A stretch of DNA of 33,689 nt, taken from positions 1-33,689 of the forward strand of contig CALDUJ010000182.1 in NCBI GenBank assembly GCA_937923735.1, read 5' to 3'. Numbering within the stretch: position 1 is the first letter of the stretch; every line of letters begins with the position of its first letter. Origin of the DNA: an uncultured Flavobacteriaceae bacterium (GTDB taxonomy: Bacteria; Bacteroidota; Bacteroidia; Flavobacteriales; Flavobacteriaceae). The translations under genes were made by a program, and so were the position numbers. Shown here in pieces: positions 1-8,682 of this stretch. The notes below the pieces were generated by a model. It saw nothing but the letters and a program-made list of their open reading frames with translations, searched no databases and was not told the DNA's origin.

Positions 1-315
1 GGAAATAACATAAATATCATCTGAGAATTTCTCGAAAAATTCTTTATTAGATTCAATAGACTTGGATATTTTTTGTCTCAGTTCTTTTACCAGACCATCT
101 AAGTCATCTTTATGAGCTTTTAAAAGTTTGATGCGGCGTTCTAATGATTCGGTGAAAGAAATGTCACCATCAATTCCCAAATTCGTGATTTCTTGAATTT
201 CATCAATCACTTCTTTTTTGTTTGATTTTCCTTCAAGAGTCATTTCTGCCAATACATCTAATGCCTCAACTCTTGTTAAGGTACTATCAAAATCGAATAC
301 ATATTTTCTGCTCAC
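1..315 (-). CDS. serB: Phosphoserine phosphatase-like HAD hydrolase (N-terminal part; gene continues off the left edge)
   Basis: Minus-strand translation from a GTG start at 315: VSRKYVFDFDSTLTRVEALDVLAEMTLEGKSNKKEVIDEIQ... ; HAD motif I DFDSTLT. Not in the ORF track because it is truncated. Confidence 0.75.
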   Translation of the reverse strand, partial: MSRKYVFDFDSTLTRVEALDVLAEMTLEGKSNKKEVIDEIQEITNLGIDGDISFTESLERRIKLLKAHKDDLDGLVKELRQKISKSIESNKEFFEKFSDDIYVIS

Positions 316-500
316 AAATTCTATTTATGGGATAAGGCATAAAAATAAATATAAATTACGATGAATAATTATTTTGAATTAAAATTTGCAAGTGATTTAA
401 GTAATCTTTGATATAATTATGAAATTGATTTTTTGAAGCAAAAAAACTGAAGATTTCACATTTTATTTTTTCAATCAATCGAGTAAATATTTCACAAAAT

Positions 501-938
501 TTAATTATTCGTCCAGAAATATTGCAAATCAGGGTCAATAGCAAAACCTGAACGTTCATATAACTTTTGCGCAGGATTATCTTTTGCCGTTTGTAGTCCT
601 AGACCTTTATAATTCAGGTTTATACATAACTCTTTAGCTTTATTAATTAGTGCCTCACCAACGCCTTCGCCACGGTAATCAGCATCTACATATAAATCAT
701 TCAGAATAAACATAGGTTCCATTGTTACAGATGAAAACAAAGGATAGAGTTGTGTGAAACCGATAGCCTTATCTTCTTTTAGTGCCAGATAAATAATTGA
801 CTCCTTATTTTTTAAACGCTCATGCAAAAAAGCCTTGCTGGTCTCAAGATTAGATGCTTGCTTGTAAAATACGCGATAGGCATCAAATAGTGGTGCTATC
901 ATGTTTAAGTGCTCGATATGTGCTTTGATTATGGTCAT
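501..938 (-). CDS. GNAT-family N-acetyltransferase
   Basis: 145 aa; GNAT acetyl-CoA loop-like YRGEGVGEALINKAKE and C-terminal NPAQKLYERSGF. Confidence 0.85.
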   Translation of the reverse strand: MTIIKAHIEHLNMIAPLFDAYRVFYKQASNLETSKAFLHERLKNKESIIYLALKEDKAIGFTQLYPLFSSVTMEPMFILNDLYVDADYRGEGVGEALINKAKELCINLNYKGLGLQTAKDNPAQKLYERSGFAIDPDLQYFWTNN

Positions 939-940
939 AA

Positions 941-973
941 AAAAATCCGTAAAGTCTAAATTTACGGATTTTT
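941..973 (-). terminator. Perfect 13-bp stem hairpin, terminator of the 994..1602 gene
   Basis: AAAAATCCGTAAA-GTCTAAA-TTTACGGATTTTT; on the minus strand the stem is followed by a T tract. Confidence 0.75.
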
Positions 974-993
974 CTCTTCGCAGATTGATTATG

Positions 994-1602
994 CTAACTC
1001 GTAGCTTTTTGCTTATTTAATTCGTCTTGCAAACGACGCATTACTTTTTGTTCACGCTCCAAAGCACGTTTTCTGTGCTCTTCGAATTCTTCTTCTGTTT
1101 CTGCTAGTTGTTTTTTGGCGTTCCTTGTTATAGCGTTACTATTATTAAATCTATATATGAAGAATAATAACATAGCTAAAAGCCCTCCAATAATGGACCA
1201 CATTAATACATTATAACCAGTTTTGCTCATTTGAATTCCGAATAAAGACATACTATCTTTTTCCAGATTGGTAGCGTCTAATGTACCTTTCGTGTCTGCT
1301 AAATTGGTTTTTAAAACGTTAATCTCATTACTCTGATTATTAACTATCTGTTTTGTATCTGCTAGTTGTTTATGTACAGCTTTAAGCGAATCAATAGTAT
1401 GTGATTTCAGTGTATATAGCCAATTTTTCTTAACAACCTTATATTCTTGATAATTGTTCGATTTCCTGATGACGTATTCAAATTGACTATCTATAGTACC
1501 ACTATTTAATGAAAGTTTATCGGTTTCAGTTTTGGTTTGAGCAGTTAAGAAAGAGAATGATAATAGTAAGGTAAATGCAATGATGTGTTTTGAATACTTC
1601 AT
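994..1602 (-). CDS. Conserved hypothetical protein: signal peptide, central TM helix, coiled-coil C-terminus
   Basis: ORF of the track; likely start is the internal Met (MKYSKHIIAFTLLLSFSFLTAQ signal peptide) rather than 1635; TM WSIIGGLLAMLLFFIYRF; C-terminal charged coiled coil. Confidence 0.65.
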   Translation of the reverse strand: MKYSKHIIAFTLLLSFSFLTAQTKTETDKLSLNSGTIDSQFEYVIRKSNNYQEYKVVKKNWLYTLKSHTIDSLKAVHKQLADTKQIVNNQSNEINVLKTNLADTKGTLDATNLEKDSMSLFGIQMSKTGYNVLMWSIIGGLLAMLLFFIYRFNNSNAITRNAKKQLAETEEEFEEHRKRALEREQKVMRRLQDELNKQKATS

Positions 1603-1681
1603 TTGGGTCAGTTTATTATGGTTTGGTTTTAGCAAAATAACGAATTTATAAGCAATCTATTATAGATTATAGCATAACAAT

Positions 1682-1710
1682 TTTAGCCTCATAAAAACTA
1701 TGAGGCTAAA
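1682..1710 (-). terminator. Hairpin downstream of the 1735..2472 gene
   Basis: Perfect 12-bp inverted repeat TTTAGCCTCATA-AAAAC-TATGAGGCTAAA; weak T tract. Confidence 0.5.
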
Positions 1711-1734
1711 TTATATACGCTAAAAACAAGCTTT

Positions 1735-2472
1735 TTAGATGTTAATTGTACTTAATTCTGTAATATTTTGAATGTCGTTATTATCTAACTGATATTGATA
1801 CAATCCACTAGTGCCAATTAATATAAGTAGGTCTTCTTGTATGATAACATCAAATGCACTCTTATTAATAGAATTCACTAATACGGTTTCTTCTGGATTG
1901 GACACATCAAAGATCTTGACTTCATCATCGCATACAAAAAGATAATCGCCATAAAGGCTTAATCCTTTGGGGCCGATAAGATTTCTTCGTGAAATAAAAA
2001 CAGGTTGTGTCGTATCTGTTACATCATAAATTTCTAAAGCACTAATAGTGCCTCCACAACCAATACCAGCATCTAAAGTAACATATGCATGAGTATCGTT
2101 TGCCACAACAGGGTCGCAAGCGGTAAAATGCTGAACTGATGATAGTTGATTAGGTAGTTCTGGATTTACTGTGTCATAAATAAACATACCGTTGCGAGAA
2201 CCTACATACAAGTAGTTTTTATATGCAAATAACGTTTCAATGTCAAAACCAATAAATACAGTATTTACTTGTACAGGATTTGTTGGGTCTACGATATTAA
2301 AAACATCTAACTCATTAGTATCTACAGTATATAGATAATCTCCTAATATGGTAAATCTTGCTAGAGAGCCTCCTTGTCCAGTATCTGAAGCGAATTCTTG
2401 GTTACCTGAATCGCTGTCCGAATCACAAGCTATTAGTATAACTGCTAATATTATATATATTTTTTTTTTCAT
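1735..2472 (-). CDS. Lipoprotein with LVIVD-type beta-propeller repeats
   Basis: Lipobox ...VILIAC with acidic DSDSDSG following; repeats such as LDVFNIVDPTNPVQV, MFIYDTVNPELPNQL, LEIYDVTDTTQPVFI, VKIFDVSNPEETVLV. Confidence 0.75.
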   Translation of the reverse strand: MKKKIYIILAVILIACDSDSDSGNQEFASDTGQGGSLARFTILGDYLYTVDTNELDVFNIVDPTNPVQVNTVFIGFDIETLFAYKNYLYVGSRNGMFIYDTVNPELPNQLSSVQHFTACDPVVANDTHAYVTLDAGIGCGGTISALEIYDVTDTTQPVFISRRNLIGPKGLSLYGDYLFVCDDEVKIFDVSNPEETVLVNSINKSAFDVIIQEDLLILIGTSGLYQYQLDNNDIQNITELSTINI

Positions 2473-2482
2473 GTCTTTTAAC

Positions 2483-3001
2483 TTAATTGATTAATGTCCA
2501 GTCTACAACTACTTCATTCTCTTCCAGATTAGGGTAAAATTGATCTGGCGATAACATTACTGGAAAAACATTCCTGATTCTTTTGGTGACTTCTATTTCA
2601 GAGAAATCTGAATTAAACGTTACAGCAATTAAGTCAACGGCATTATTAAAGTATAGCACGTTTCCTTTAATTGATATATCCGAGGATCCCAATACTTTTA
2701 AAAATTTAATTTTTTCTGGGCTAGAAGGATCGGAATTATCATACACATGAAATCCTTTGTTAGGTTCATTGATAATCAGGTAATTGTCTTTAACGTAGAT
2801 TTTACCAGTTTCTGCGAGTGCTTGATTCGCCACTAATTGAGTGGATGTTTCAAAATCATCCCTCTCCATGATAACTGGTTCGTAAGCGGAGGATTCAAAA
2901 GGTAGAACTGTATTTCCGCCATCGTCATCATTTACATCCCAAATACAGGACGTAAATAGCATTGTTATAGCAAAAAATGCTACTAGGTTTATTTTTTTCA
3001 T
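2483..3001 (-). CDS. Lipoprotein, LVIVD-like propeller fragment
   Basis: Signal peptide MKKINLVAFFAITMLFTSC; FHVYDNSDPSSPEKI repeat; 10 bp upstream of the next lipoprotein gene. Confidence 0.6.
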   Translation of the reverse strand: MKKINLVAFFAITMLFTSCIWDVNDDDGGNTVLPFESSAYEPVIMERDDFETSTQLVANQALAETGKIYVKDNYLIINEPNKGFHVYDNSDPSSPEKIKFLKVLGSSDISIKGNVLYFNNAVDLIAVTFNSDFSEIEVTKRIRNVFPVMLSPDQFYPNLEENEVVVDWTLIN

Positions 3002-3144
3002 CTGTTTAAATTTTATTGTTTTTTATCTGTCAGATGTAATTTGCCATTAAACATTTCGGTAGATACAAAGAATTGTTATGGCTCATTTCATAGGATTAGT
3101 TTTTTAATAAGATGAGGGTTATTGAAAATGGTTGCGCCTACAAC

Positions 3145-3174
3145 AAAAAAAATCCCGCATTACTATGCAGGATT
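3145..3174 (-). terminator. Intrinsic terminator of gap
   Basis: Minus strand AATCCTGCAT-AGTA-ATGCGGGATT followed by a T tract; 9/10 pairs Watson-Crick plus one G-U. Confidence 0.75.
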
Positions 3175-3196
3175 TCAATATGAGAGTTTGAAGCTA

Positions 3197-4645
3197 CTAG
3201 TAATATGTGTAACGTCTTACTTTAGAAATATATTTGGCCAAACGAATAACCTGATGACTATAGCCATACTCGTTATCATACCAGATGTAGAGCAAAATCC
3301 CTTTACCATCTGGCCTCACTATCGTTGCTTTACTGTCATAAATTGAAGGTTGTAAACTACCAACAATATCACTTGAGACTAATTCATCGCTCAGCTCGTA
3401 CTTAATTTGTTCTACTAAGTCACCTTCTAATGCATACTTTTTCATTACAGTATTAATACCTTCAACCGTAGTTGGATTCTTTAGCTCAAGATTTAAAATA
3501 GCGAGTGAGCCATTTGGTACTGGGACACGAATTGCATTGGAAGTTAATTTTCCTTCTAAAGCTGGTAATGCCTTAGCAACGGCACTTCCTGCTCCAGTTT
3601 CAGTGATTACCATATTTAATGCAGCGGCACGTCCGCGTCTGTATTTTTTATGCATATTATCAACCAAGTTTTGGTCATTCGTATATGCGTGTATTGTTTC
3701 TAAGTGTCCGCTTTTAACACCATACGTATCTTCTATAACTTTTAAAATCGGCGTAATGGCATTCGTTGTACAAGAGGCAGCAGAGAATATATCAATCTTA
3801 TCTGGATTGTTCTCTAAATGATTAACACCATGAACAATATTTGGAACACCTTTACCAGGAGCGGTTAGTAAAACTTTGTCAACGCCTTTAGAAGCTAGAT
3901 GTCTTGAAAGTGCTTCTTTATCTCTAAACGCACCTGTATTGTCAATTACCAGAGCATTATTGATTCCGTATTTGGTATAATCAATATCTTCTGGAGCATT
4001 AGCCGAAATCATCTTAACAGTTGTACCGTTTATAATAAGCGCACTGTTTTTTGCATCTGGAATCACAGTACCAGAGAAATCACCGTGTACAGAATCATTT
4101 TGAAGCAATGAAGCACGTTTTTCTAGAACGGTTGTATCTATTTTACCACGGGTTACAATAGCTCTCAAACGCATTTGACTTCCCTTTCCAGTTCTGGCCA
4201 TTAGCTCTCTAGCGAGTAACCTACCAATTCTTCCAAAACCATATAGAACAACATCTTTCGGAGTTATGGATTCATTTTTACTAGCATCTTTCAACTTATC
4301 TACAACAAATGCTTTGGCATTATTGTATTTATCGTCTTCTAGATGATATTCGTAAGTCAGTTTTCCGATATCCAGTTTAGCAGGTGGAATATCCAATGTT
4401 TTAATAGCCTGAGCAATCTCAACAGAATCAAAAATTGAGATAGGCTTCTGAACAAATTCACCAGCATATTCATGCAGGTTTAAAATGTCACTAACGTTTT
4501 TATCAATTAACTGGTTTCTGAAAAGTACTAACTCGACAGATTTGTCATACCAAAGGTCACTTACTGTTTTGATGAATTCTACAGTAGCGCGTCTACGGTC
4601 TGCTTGAAAGGCTAATTCTTTTTCATAAGTTTCGTTAAAACTCAT
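3197..4645 (-). CDS. gap: Glyceraldehyde-3-phosphate dehydrogenase, long form with ~130-aa N-terminal extension
   Basis: 482 aa; Rossmann LYGFGRIGRLLAREL, catalytic AASCTTNAITP, C-terminal WYDNEYGYSHQV. Confidence 0.93.
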   Translation of the reverse strand: MSFNETYEKELAFQADRRRATVEFIKTVSDLWYDKSVELVLFRNQLIDKNVSDILNLHEYAGEFVQKPISIFDSVEIAQAIKTLDIPPAKLDIGKLTYEYHLEDDKYNNAKAFVVDKLKDASKNESITPKDVVLYGFGRIGRLLARELMARTGKGSQMRLRAIVTRGKIDTTVLEKRASLLQNDSVHGDFSGTVIPDAKNSALIINGTTVKMISANAPEDIDYTKYGINNALVIDNTGAFRDKEALSRHLASKGVDKVLLTAPGKGVPNIVHGVNHLENNPDKIDIFSAASCTTNAITPILKVIEDTYGVKSGHLETIHAYTNDQNLVDNMHKKYRRGRAAALNMVITETGAGSAVAKALPALEGKLTSNAIRVPVPNGSLAILNLELKNPTTVEGINTVMKKYALEGDLVEQIKYELSDELVSSDIVGSLQPSIYDSKATIVRPDGKGILLYIWYDNEYGYSHQVIRLAKYISKVRRYTYY

Positions 4646-4661
4646 TTGATGTTGTTTTTAG

Positions 4662-4677
4662 TCCCGAGGATTCGGGA
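4662..4677. repeat. Short inverted repeat in the gap leader
   Basis: TCCCGA-GGAT-TCGGGA, 16 bp upstream of the gap start codon. Confidence 0.5.
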
Positions 4678-4738
4678 GAAATTTTGCGCAAAAGTACCAT
4701 ATTTCAAACGTTTAAGTAAACAATTTTAACAAAAAAAT

Positions 4739-4774
4739 AAAACCCTCTTGAATTCATTAATCCAAGAGGGTTTT
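4739..4774 (-). terminator. Intrinsic terminator of htrA/degP
   Basis: AAAACCCTCTTG ... CAAGAGGGTTTT (12-bp arms); on the minus strand followed by a T-rich tract. Confidence 0.85.
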
Positions 4775-4792
4775 ATATTAATTTAATGCTTT

Positions 4793-6214
4793 CTATTTAA
4801 AGATAAAACGTTCTTTTTGCCCACGTCTATTTATGACACCTATTTTGTAAATACTATTTTCTAATCCGTTTTTAATATTCTCTTTCTTGAACTTCAAGAT
4901 GTCATCTATATTTTTAATTGGTTCGTCATTAATGTGCGTTATTATATAACCATTTTGAAGACCTAACTTTTCAAACCATTCTCTATTTGTGGTTTTATAG
5001 ACATAAGCTCCTCCAGATATTCCGTAAGCTTTTTTAGCTTTACTTGGTATCTCTCTTAATTCAAGTCCCATAAAATCTACTTTCTCAACATCACGTTTCG
5101 ATAACTTTACAGGAATAATTTTTTCATTTCCACGTCTTATAATAGTGACTTTAATCACGTCGTTTGGACGTTTGGCATTGAGAAACCCACTCATATCAGC
5201 AAATTTGTTGATTTTTACATTATCTAGTTTTTTAATGATATCTCCACTTCTAATACCAGCCTCTGCAGCTCCAGAACTCTCTGTTACATCATCAACATAA
5301 AAGCCTTCGGTTTCTGCGATGCCTACCTTTTTGGCATATTCGCTATTAAGTGAGCCTCCTATAACACCAAGTATACCATTTTGCACATTTCCATACTCCA
5401 ATATGTCACCAACCACTTTACTTGCGATATTACTAGGTACAGCAAATGAATACCCGATATATGAACCCGTTTGAGACGTTATTGCGGTGTTAATGCCTAT
5501 AAGTTGTCCACTTGAATTTACTAGAGCGCCTCCAGAATTTCCTGGATTAACAGCAGCATCTGTTTGAATAAAGGACTGAAAGCTCTGCCCAGATAAGTCT
5601 CTAGATTTAGCACTAATAATTCCTGCCGTTACCGTTGATGTTAAGTTGAAGGGGTTGCCAACCGCCAACACCCATTCACCAATTTTAGCATTATCTGAGT
5701 TTCCAAAAGCGACAAAATCCAAATCTTCTTCAGCTTCAATCTTTAAAAGTGCAATATCTGTCTTTGGATCTGTACCAATAACAACAGCATCAAATGTTTT
5801 GTTATCATTAGTGGTAACACTAAGAGAATGGGATCCTTCAATCACATGGTTATTGGTAACGATGTAGCCATCGGGAGAAATAATAACTCCAGAACCGGAA
5901 CCAACTTGGGCACGTTGCGACGAACCACGTCCAAAAATAAGGTCTTGCATGGTTACTTGGTTATTTATAGTAGTATTCTTAACGTGTACCACGGCATGTA
6001 CTGTCTTTTCTGCTGCTTGTGTAAAATCCATTGCTTCAGAGGATAGTAATGCATTAGTAGTTTTTAGATTAGTTGGCACAAATACAGGAGTTTCGTCCTG
6101 AGATTCAACCACCACTTGAGGTTCTTTTTCTAAAAATGTTTTATAGGCGCCTAAAGTTATTGCGCCTCCTATCGCTGAAACCAAAACTAAAGTCAAAATC
6201 TTTTTCATATTCAT
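4793..6214 (-). CDS. degP: HtrA/DegP-family trypsin-like serine protease with two PDZ domains
   Basis: Catalytic His VTNNHVIEG, Asp TDIALLKIE, Ser NPGNSGGALVN; PDZ-like segments AAEAGIRSGDIIKKLD and WFEKLGLQNGYIITHIND. Confidence 0.92.
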   Translation of the reverse strand: MNMKKILTLVLVSAIGGAITLGAYKTFLEKEPQVVVESQDETPVFVPTNLKTTNALLSSEAMDFTQAAEKTVHAVVHVKNTTINNQVTMQDLIFGRGSSQRAQVGSGSGVIISPDGYIVTNNHVIEGSHSLSVTTNDNKTFDAVVIGTDPKTDIALLKIEAEEDLDFVAFGNSDNAKIGEWVLAVGNPFNLTSTVTAGIISAKSRDLSGQSFQSFIQTDAAVNPGNSGGALVNSSGQLIGINTAITSQTGSYIGYSFAVPSNIASKVVGDILEYGNVQNGILGVIGGSLNSEYAKKVGIAETEGFYVDDVTESSGAAEAGIRSGDIIKKLDNVKINKFADMSGFLNAKRPNDVIKVTIIRRGNEKIIPVKLSKRDVEKVDFMGLELREIPSKAKKAYGISGGAYVYKTTNREWFEKLGLQNGYIITHINDEPIKNIDDILKFKKENIKNGLENSIYKIGVINRRGQKERFIFK

Positions 6215-6321
6215 AATTATTAAGTTTAGATTAATTGGATAACGATTAAAATTAAATATTTATTGAATTACCTTTTTAACTTTAACGTGTATTTAACAAC
6301 ACTTTTACTTCTTAATATTTT

Positions 6322-6329
6322 TATCTTTA
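6322..6329 (+). promoter_or_regulatory. Possible Bacteroidota -7 element for dapF
   Basis: TATCTTTA resembles TAnnTTTG, 10 bp upstream of the ATG. Confidence 0.35.
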
Positions 6330-6338
6330 CACTTAGAT

Positions 6339-7118
6339 ATGATGTACACATTTTATAAATATCAAGGAACTGGAAACGACTTTATCATGATTGATAATCG
6401 TCAGGGTATTTTCAACAAGAATAATACCAAATTAATATCTTTTTTATGTGACAGACGTTTTGGCATTGGGGCAGACGGTTTAATCTTATTAGAGAACCAT
6501 GATACCTACGATTTTAAAATGATATATTTTAACTCTGATGGTAATGAAAGTAGTATGTGCGGTAATGGTGGTCGTTGTATTGCTAGTTTTGCGCAATTTT
6601 TAAATGTTGTAGAAAACAAATGCACTTTTGAAGCTATCGACGGGATGCATAAAGCTATTTTACATGATGACCAAGTGAGTTTATTGATGCAAGATGTCTC
6701 GGGTATTGAGAATCATGGAAGTCATTTATTTTTAAACACTGGATCTCCTCATCATGTGCAATTAGAATCTATGCTAAAGGATTTAGATATTAAGGAAGAA
6801 GGCGCAAAAATTCGTTATGGTAAACCATATAATGAAGTAGGGACGAATGTTAATTTTGTAAAGAAGTTATCTGATAATAGCTTTGCAATCCGTACCTATG
6901 AACGTGGAGTAGAAGATGAAACTTTGTCATGTGGCACTGGAGTTACAGCTGTTGCATTGGCTATGAATTACATTGGGGAGACTGAAAAGAATTTGGTGCA
7001 GCTAGAGACAGAGGGAGGTAGGCTAGAAGTTGCGTTTAAAAAATCCGAAAATGGATTTGAAGATATTTGGCTAAAAGGACCGGCTAAACAAGTTTTTAAA
7101 GGTGAAATAGAATGGTAA
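6339..7118 (+). CDS. dapF: Diaminopimelate epimerase
   Basis: KYQGTGNDFIMID, SSMCGNGGRCIASFA, LSCGTGVTAVALA catalytic-Cys motifs. Confidence 0.95.
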   Translation: MMYTFYKYQGTGNDFIMIDNRQGIFNKNNTKLISFLCDRRFGIGADGLILLENHDTYDFKMIYFNSDGNESSMCGNGGRCIASFAQFLNVVENKCTFEAIDGMHKAILHDDQVSLLMQDVSGIENHGSHLFLNTGSPHHVQLESMLKDLDIKEEGAKIRYGKPYNEVGTNVNFVKKLSDNSFAIRTYERGVEDETLSCGTGVTAVALAMNYIGETEKNLVQLETEGGRLEVAFKKSENGFEDIWLKGPAKQVFKGEIEW

Positions 7119-7636
7119 CTCTAGAAGGTGAGCATATTTATTTGAGAGCTTTGGAACCCGAAGATCTAGACTTTATTTATGAAATTGAAAATGATGAATC
7201 TATCTGGGAGCTAAGTAATACCCAAACACCTTATTCTAAATTTCTTATAAAACAATATCTCGATCATTCTCACAAAGACATTTACGAAGTTAAACAGTTA
7301 CGATTGGTAATCTCTAGTAAAGATGATAATGCTTTAGGCATGATAGACCTTTTTGATTTCGATTTTAAAAACAAAAGAGCTGGCATAGGTATTTTGGTTA
7401 AAAACGAAAAAGAAAGAAATAAAGGTATTGGGACTGAAGCTCTAATGCTTTTAGTGAACTATAGCTTTAAGAGATTGAATTTGCATCAGTTATATTGTCA
7501 TATTTCTGAGAACAATAAAGCGAGTATATCCTTGTTTACAAAACAAGGTTTTAAAAAAGTGGGCTTAAAGAAAGACTGGAACCTGGTAGATGGCCATTAC
7601 CAAAGTGAATTTATGTATCAACTAATTAAAGATTAA
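7112..7636 (+). CDS. GNAT-family N-acetyltransferase (RimJ/RimL-like)
   Basis: IYLRALEPEDLDFIYEIENDESIW ... RNKGIGTEALMLLVNYSF ... NNKASISLFTKQGFKKVG. Confidence 0.85.
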   Translation: MVTLEGEHIYLRALEPEDLDFIYEIENDESIWELSNTQTPYSKFLIKQYLDHSHKDIYEVKQLRLVISSKDDNALGMIDLFDFDFKNKRAGIGILVKNEKERNKGIGTEALMLLVNYSFKRLNLHQLYCHISENNKASISLFTKQGFKKVGLKKDWNLVDGHYQSEFMYQLIKD

Positions 7637-8680
7637 ATGTATTTTAAAAAGATTCTTTTGGCAATCGCCTTGATTGGACTTGTTGTAGCGGCTTATTTCG
7701 CTTACTTTGTTTACACCGCTATGTTGTCTCCAAATACAGCTTTTCAAAATGAAGAAGCATACATCTATATACCTACGGGAGCAAAATATCAAGAAGTAAG
7801 AGCAGATTTAGAACCACTTTTAAAGAATATAGATAAGTTTGATGCGCTAGCTGAAAGAAAAAAGTATACCACTAATGTAAAACCTGGTCGTTACGCAATT
7901 AAGAAAGATATGAGTAATAACGACATTATCAATTCTATAAGAAGCAATAATCTCCCTATAAAGGTGTCTTTTAATAATCAAGAAACTGTCATGGACTTAG
8001 CTGGTAGAATTGCCGCTCAAATCGAAGCAGATAGCTCTTCTCTTTACAAGGCAATGACAGATTCTGAATTCTTGAAAAAACAAAATTTAAACCAAGAAAC
8101 TGCAATTAGTATGTACGTCCCTAATAGTTATGAATTTTTCTGGAATACATCTTCGGAAAAATTCAGAAACCGGATGTTAAATGAGTACAATAAATTTTGG
8201 ACTGAGAAGCGCTTAACCAAGGCCAAAAATTTAAATCTTTCAGAAGAAGAAGTAATAACCCTAGCATCAATCGTACAAAAAGAAACTGCCAAAGTAGACG
8301 AGCGACCTCGAGTAGCAGGTGTTTATCTCAATAGATTAAAAAGAGGTATGCCCCTTCAGGCAGATCCTACAGTTATATACGCTATCAAAAAAGCTTCGGG
8401 AGATTTTAATCAAGTTATCAAACGTGTGCTTTATAAGGATTTAGAGATGAACTCTCCTTACAACACCTATAAAAACAGAGGATTGCCACCAGGACCGATT
8501 GCAATGCCAGACGTATCTTCAATAGATGCTGTTCTAAACTATGAAAAGCACGATTATATATATTTTGTAGCTAATGTTAAGAATTTTGGCTATCATAAAT
8601 TCGCTAAAACACTAGCACAACACAATCGAAACAAGCAAGAATACGTCCGCTGGATTAATAAACAAGGTATAAACAGATAA
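7637..8680 (+). CDS. mltG: Endolytic transglycosylase MltG
   Basis: YceG/MltG signatures: LASIVQKETAKVDERPRVAGVYLNRLKRGMPLQADPTVIYA and SPYNTYKNRGLPPGPIAMP. Confidence 0.93.
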   Translation: MYFKKILLAIALIGLVVAAYFAYFVYTAMLSPNTAFQNEEAYIYIPTGAKYQEVRADLEPLLKNIDKFDALAERKKYTTNVKPGRYAIKKDMSNNDIINSIRSNNLPIKVSFNNQETVMDLAGRIAAQIEADSSSLYKAMTDSEFLKKQNLNQETAISMYVPNSYEFFWNTSSEKFRNRMLNEYNKFWTEKRLTKAKNLNLSEEEVITLASIVQKETAKVDERPRVAGVYLNRLKRGMPLQADPTVIYAIKKASGDFNQVIKRVLYKDLEMNSPYNTYKNRGLPPGPIAMPDVSSIDAVLNYEKHDYIYFVANVKNFGYHKFAKTLAQHNRNKQEYVRWINKQGINR

Positions 8681-8682
8681 TT

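Noticed and set aside
356-559. 67-aa minus ORF between serB-like and GNAT genes
   Set aside because: Overlaps the GNAT C-terminus in another frame; low-complexity AT-driven translation.
3122-3346. Plus-strand ORF overlapping the gap 3' end
   Set aside because: Antisense to a well-supported gap CDS and its terminator; composition not protein-like. The same applies to 3537..3821.
5646-6046. Plus-strand ORFs 5646..5867 and 5828..6046
   Set aside because: Antisense to the conserved catalytic region of htrA/degP; no recognisable motif.
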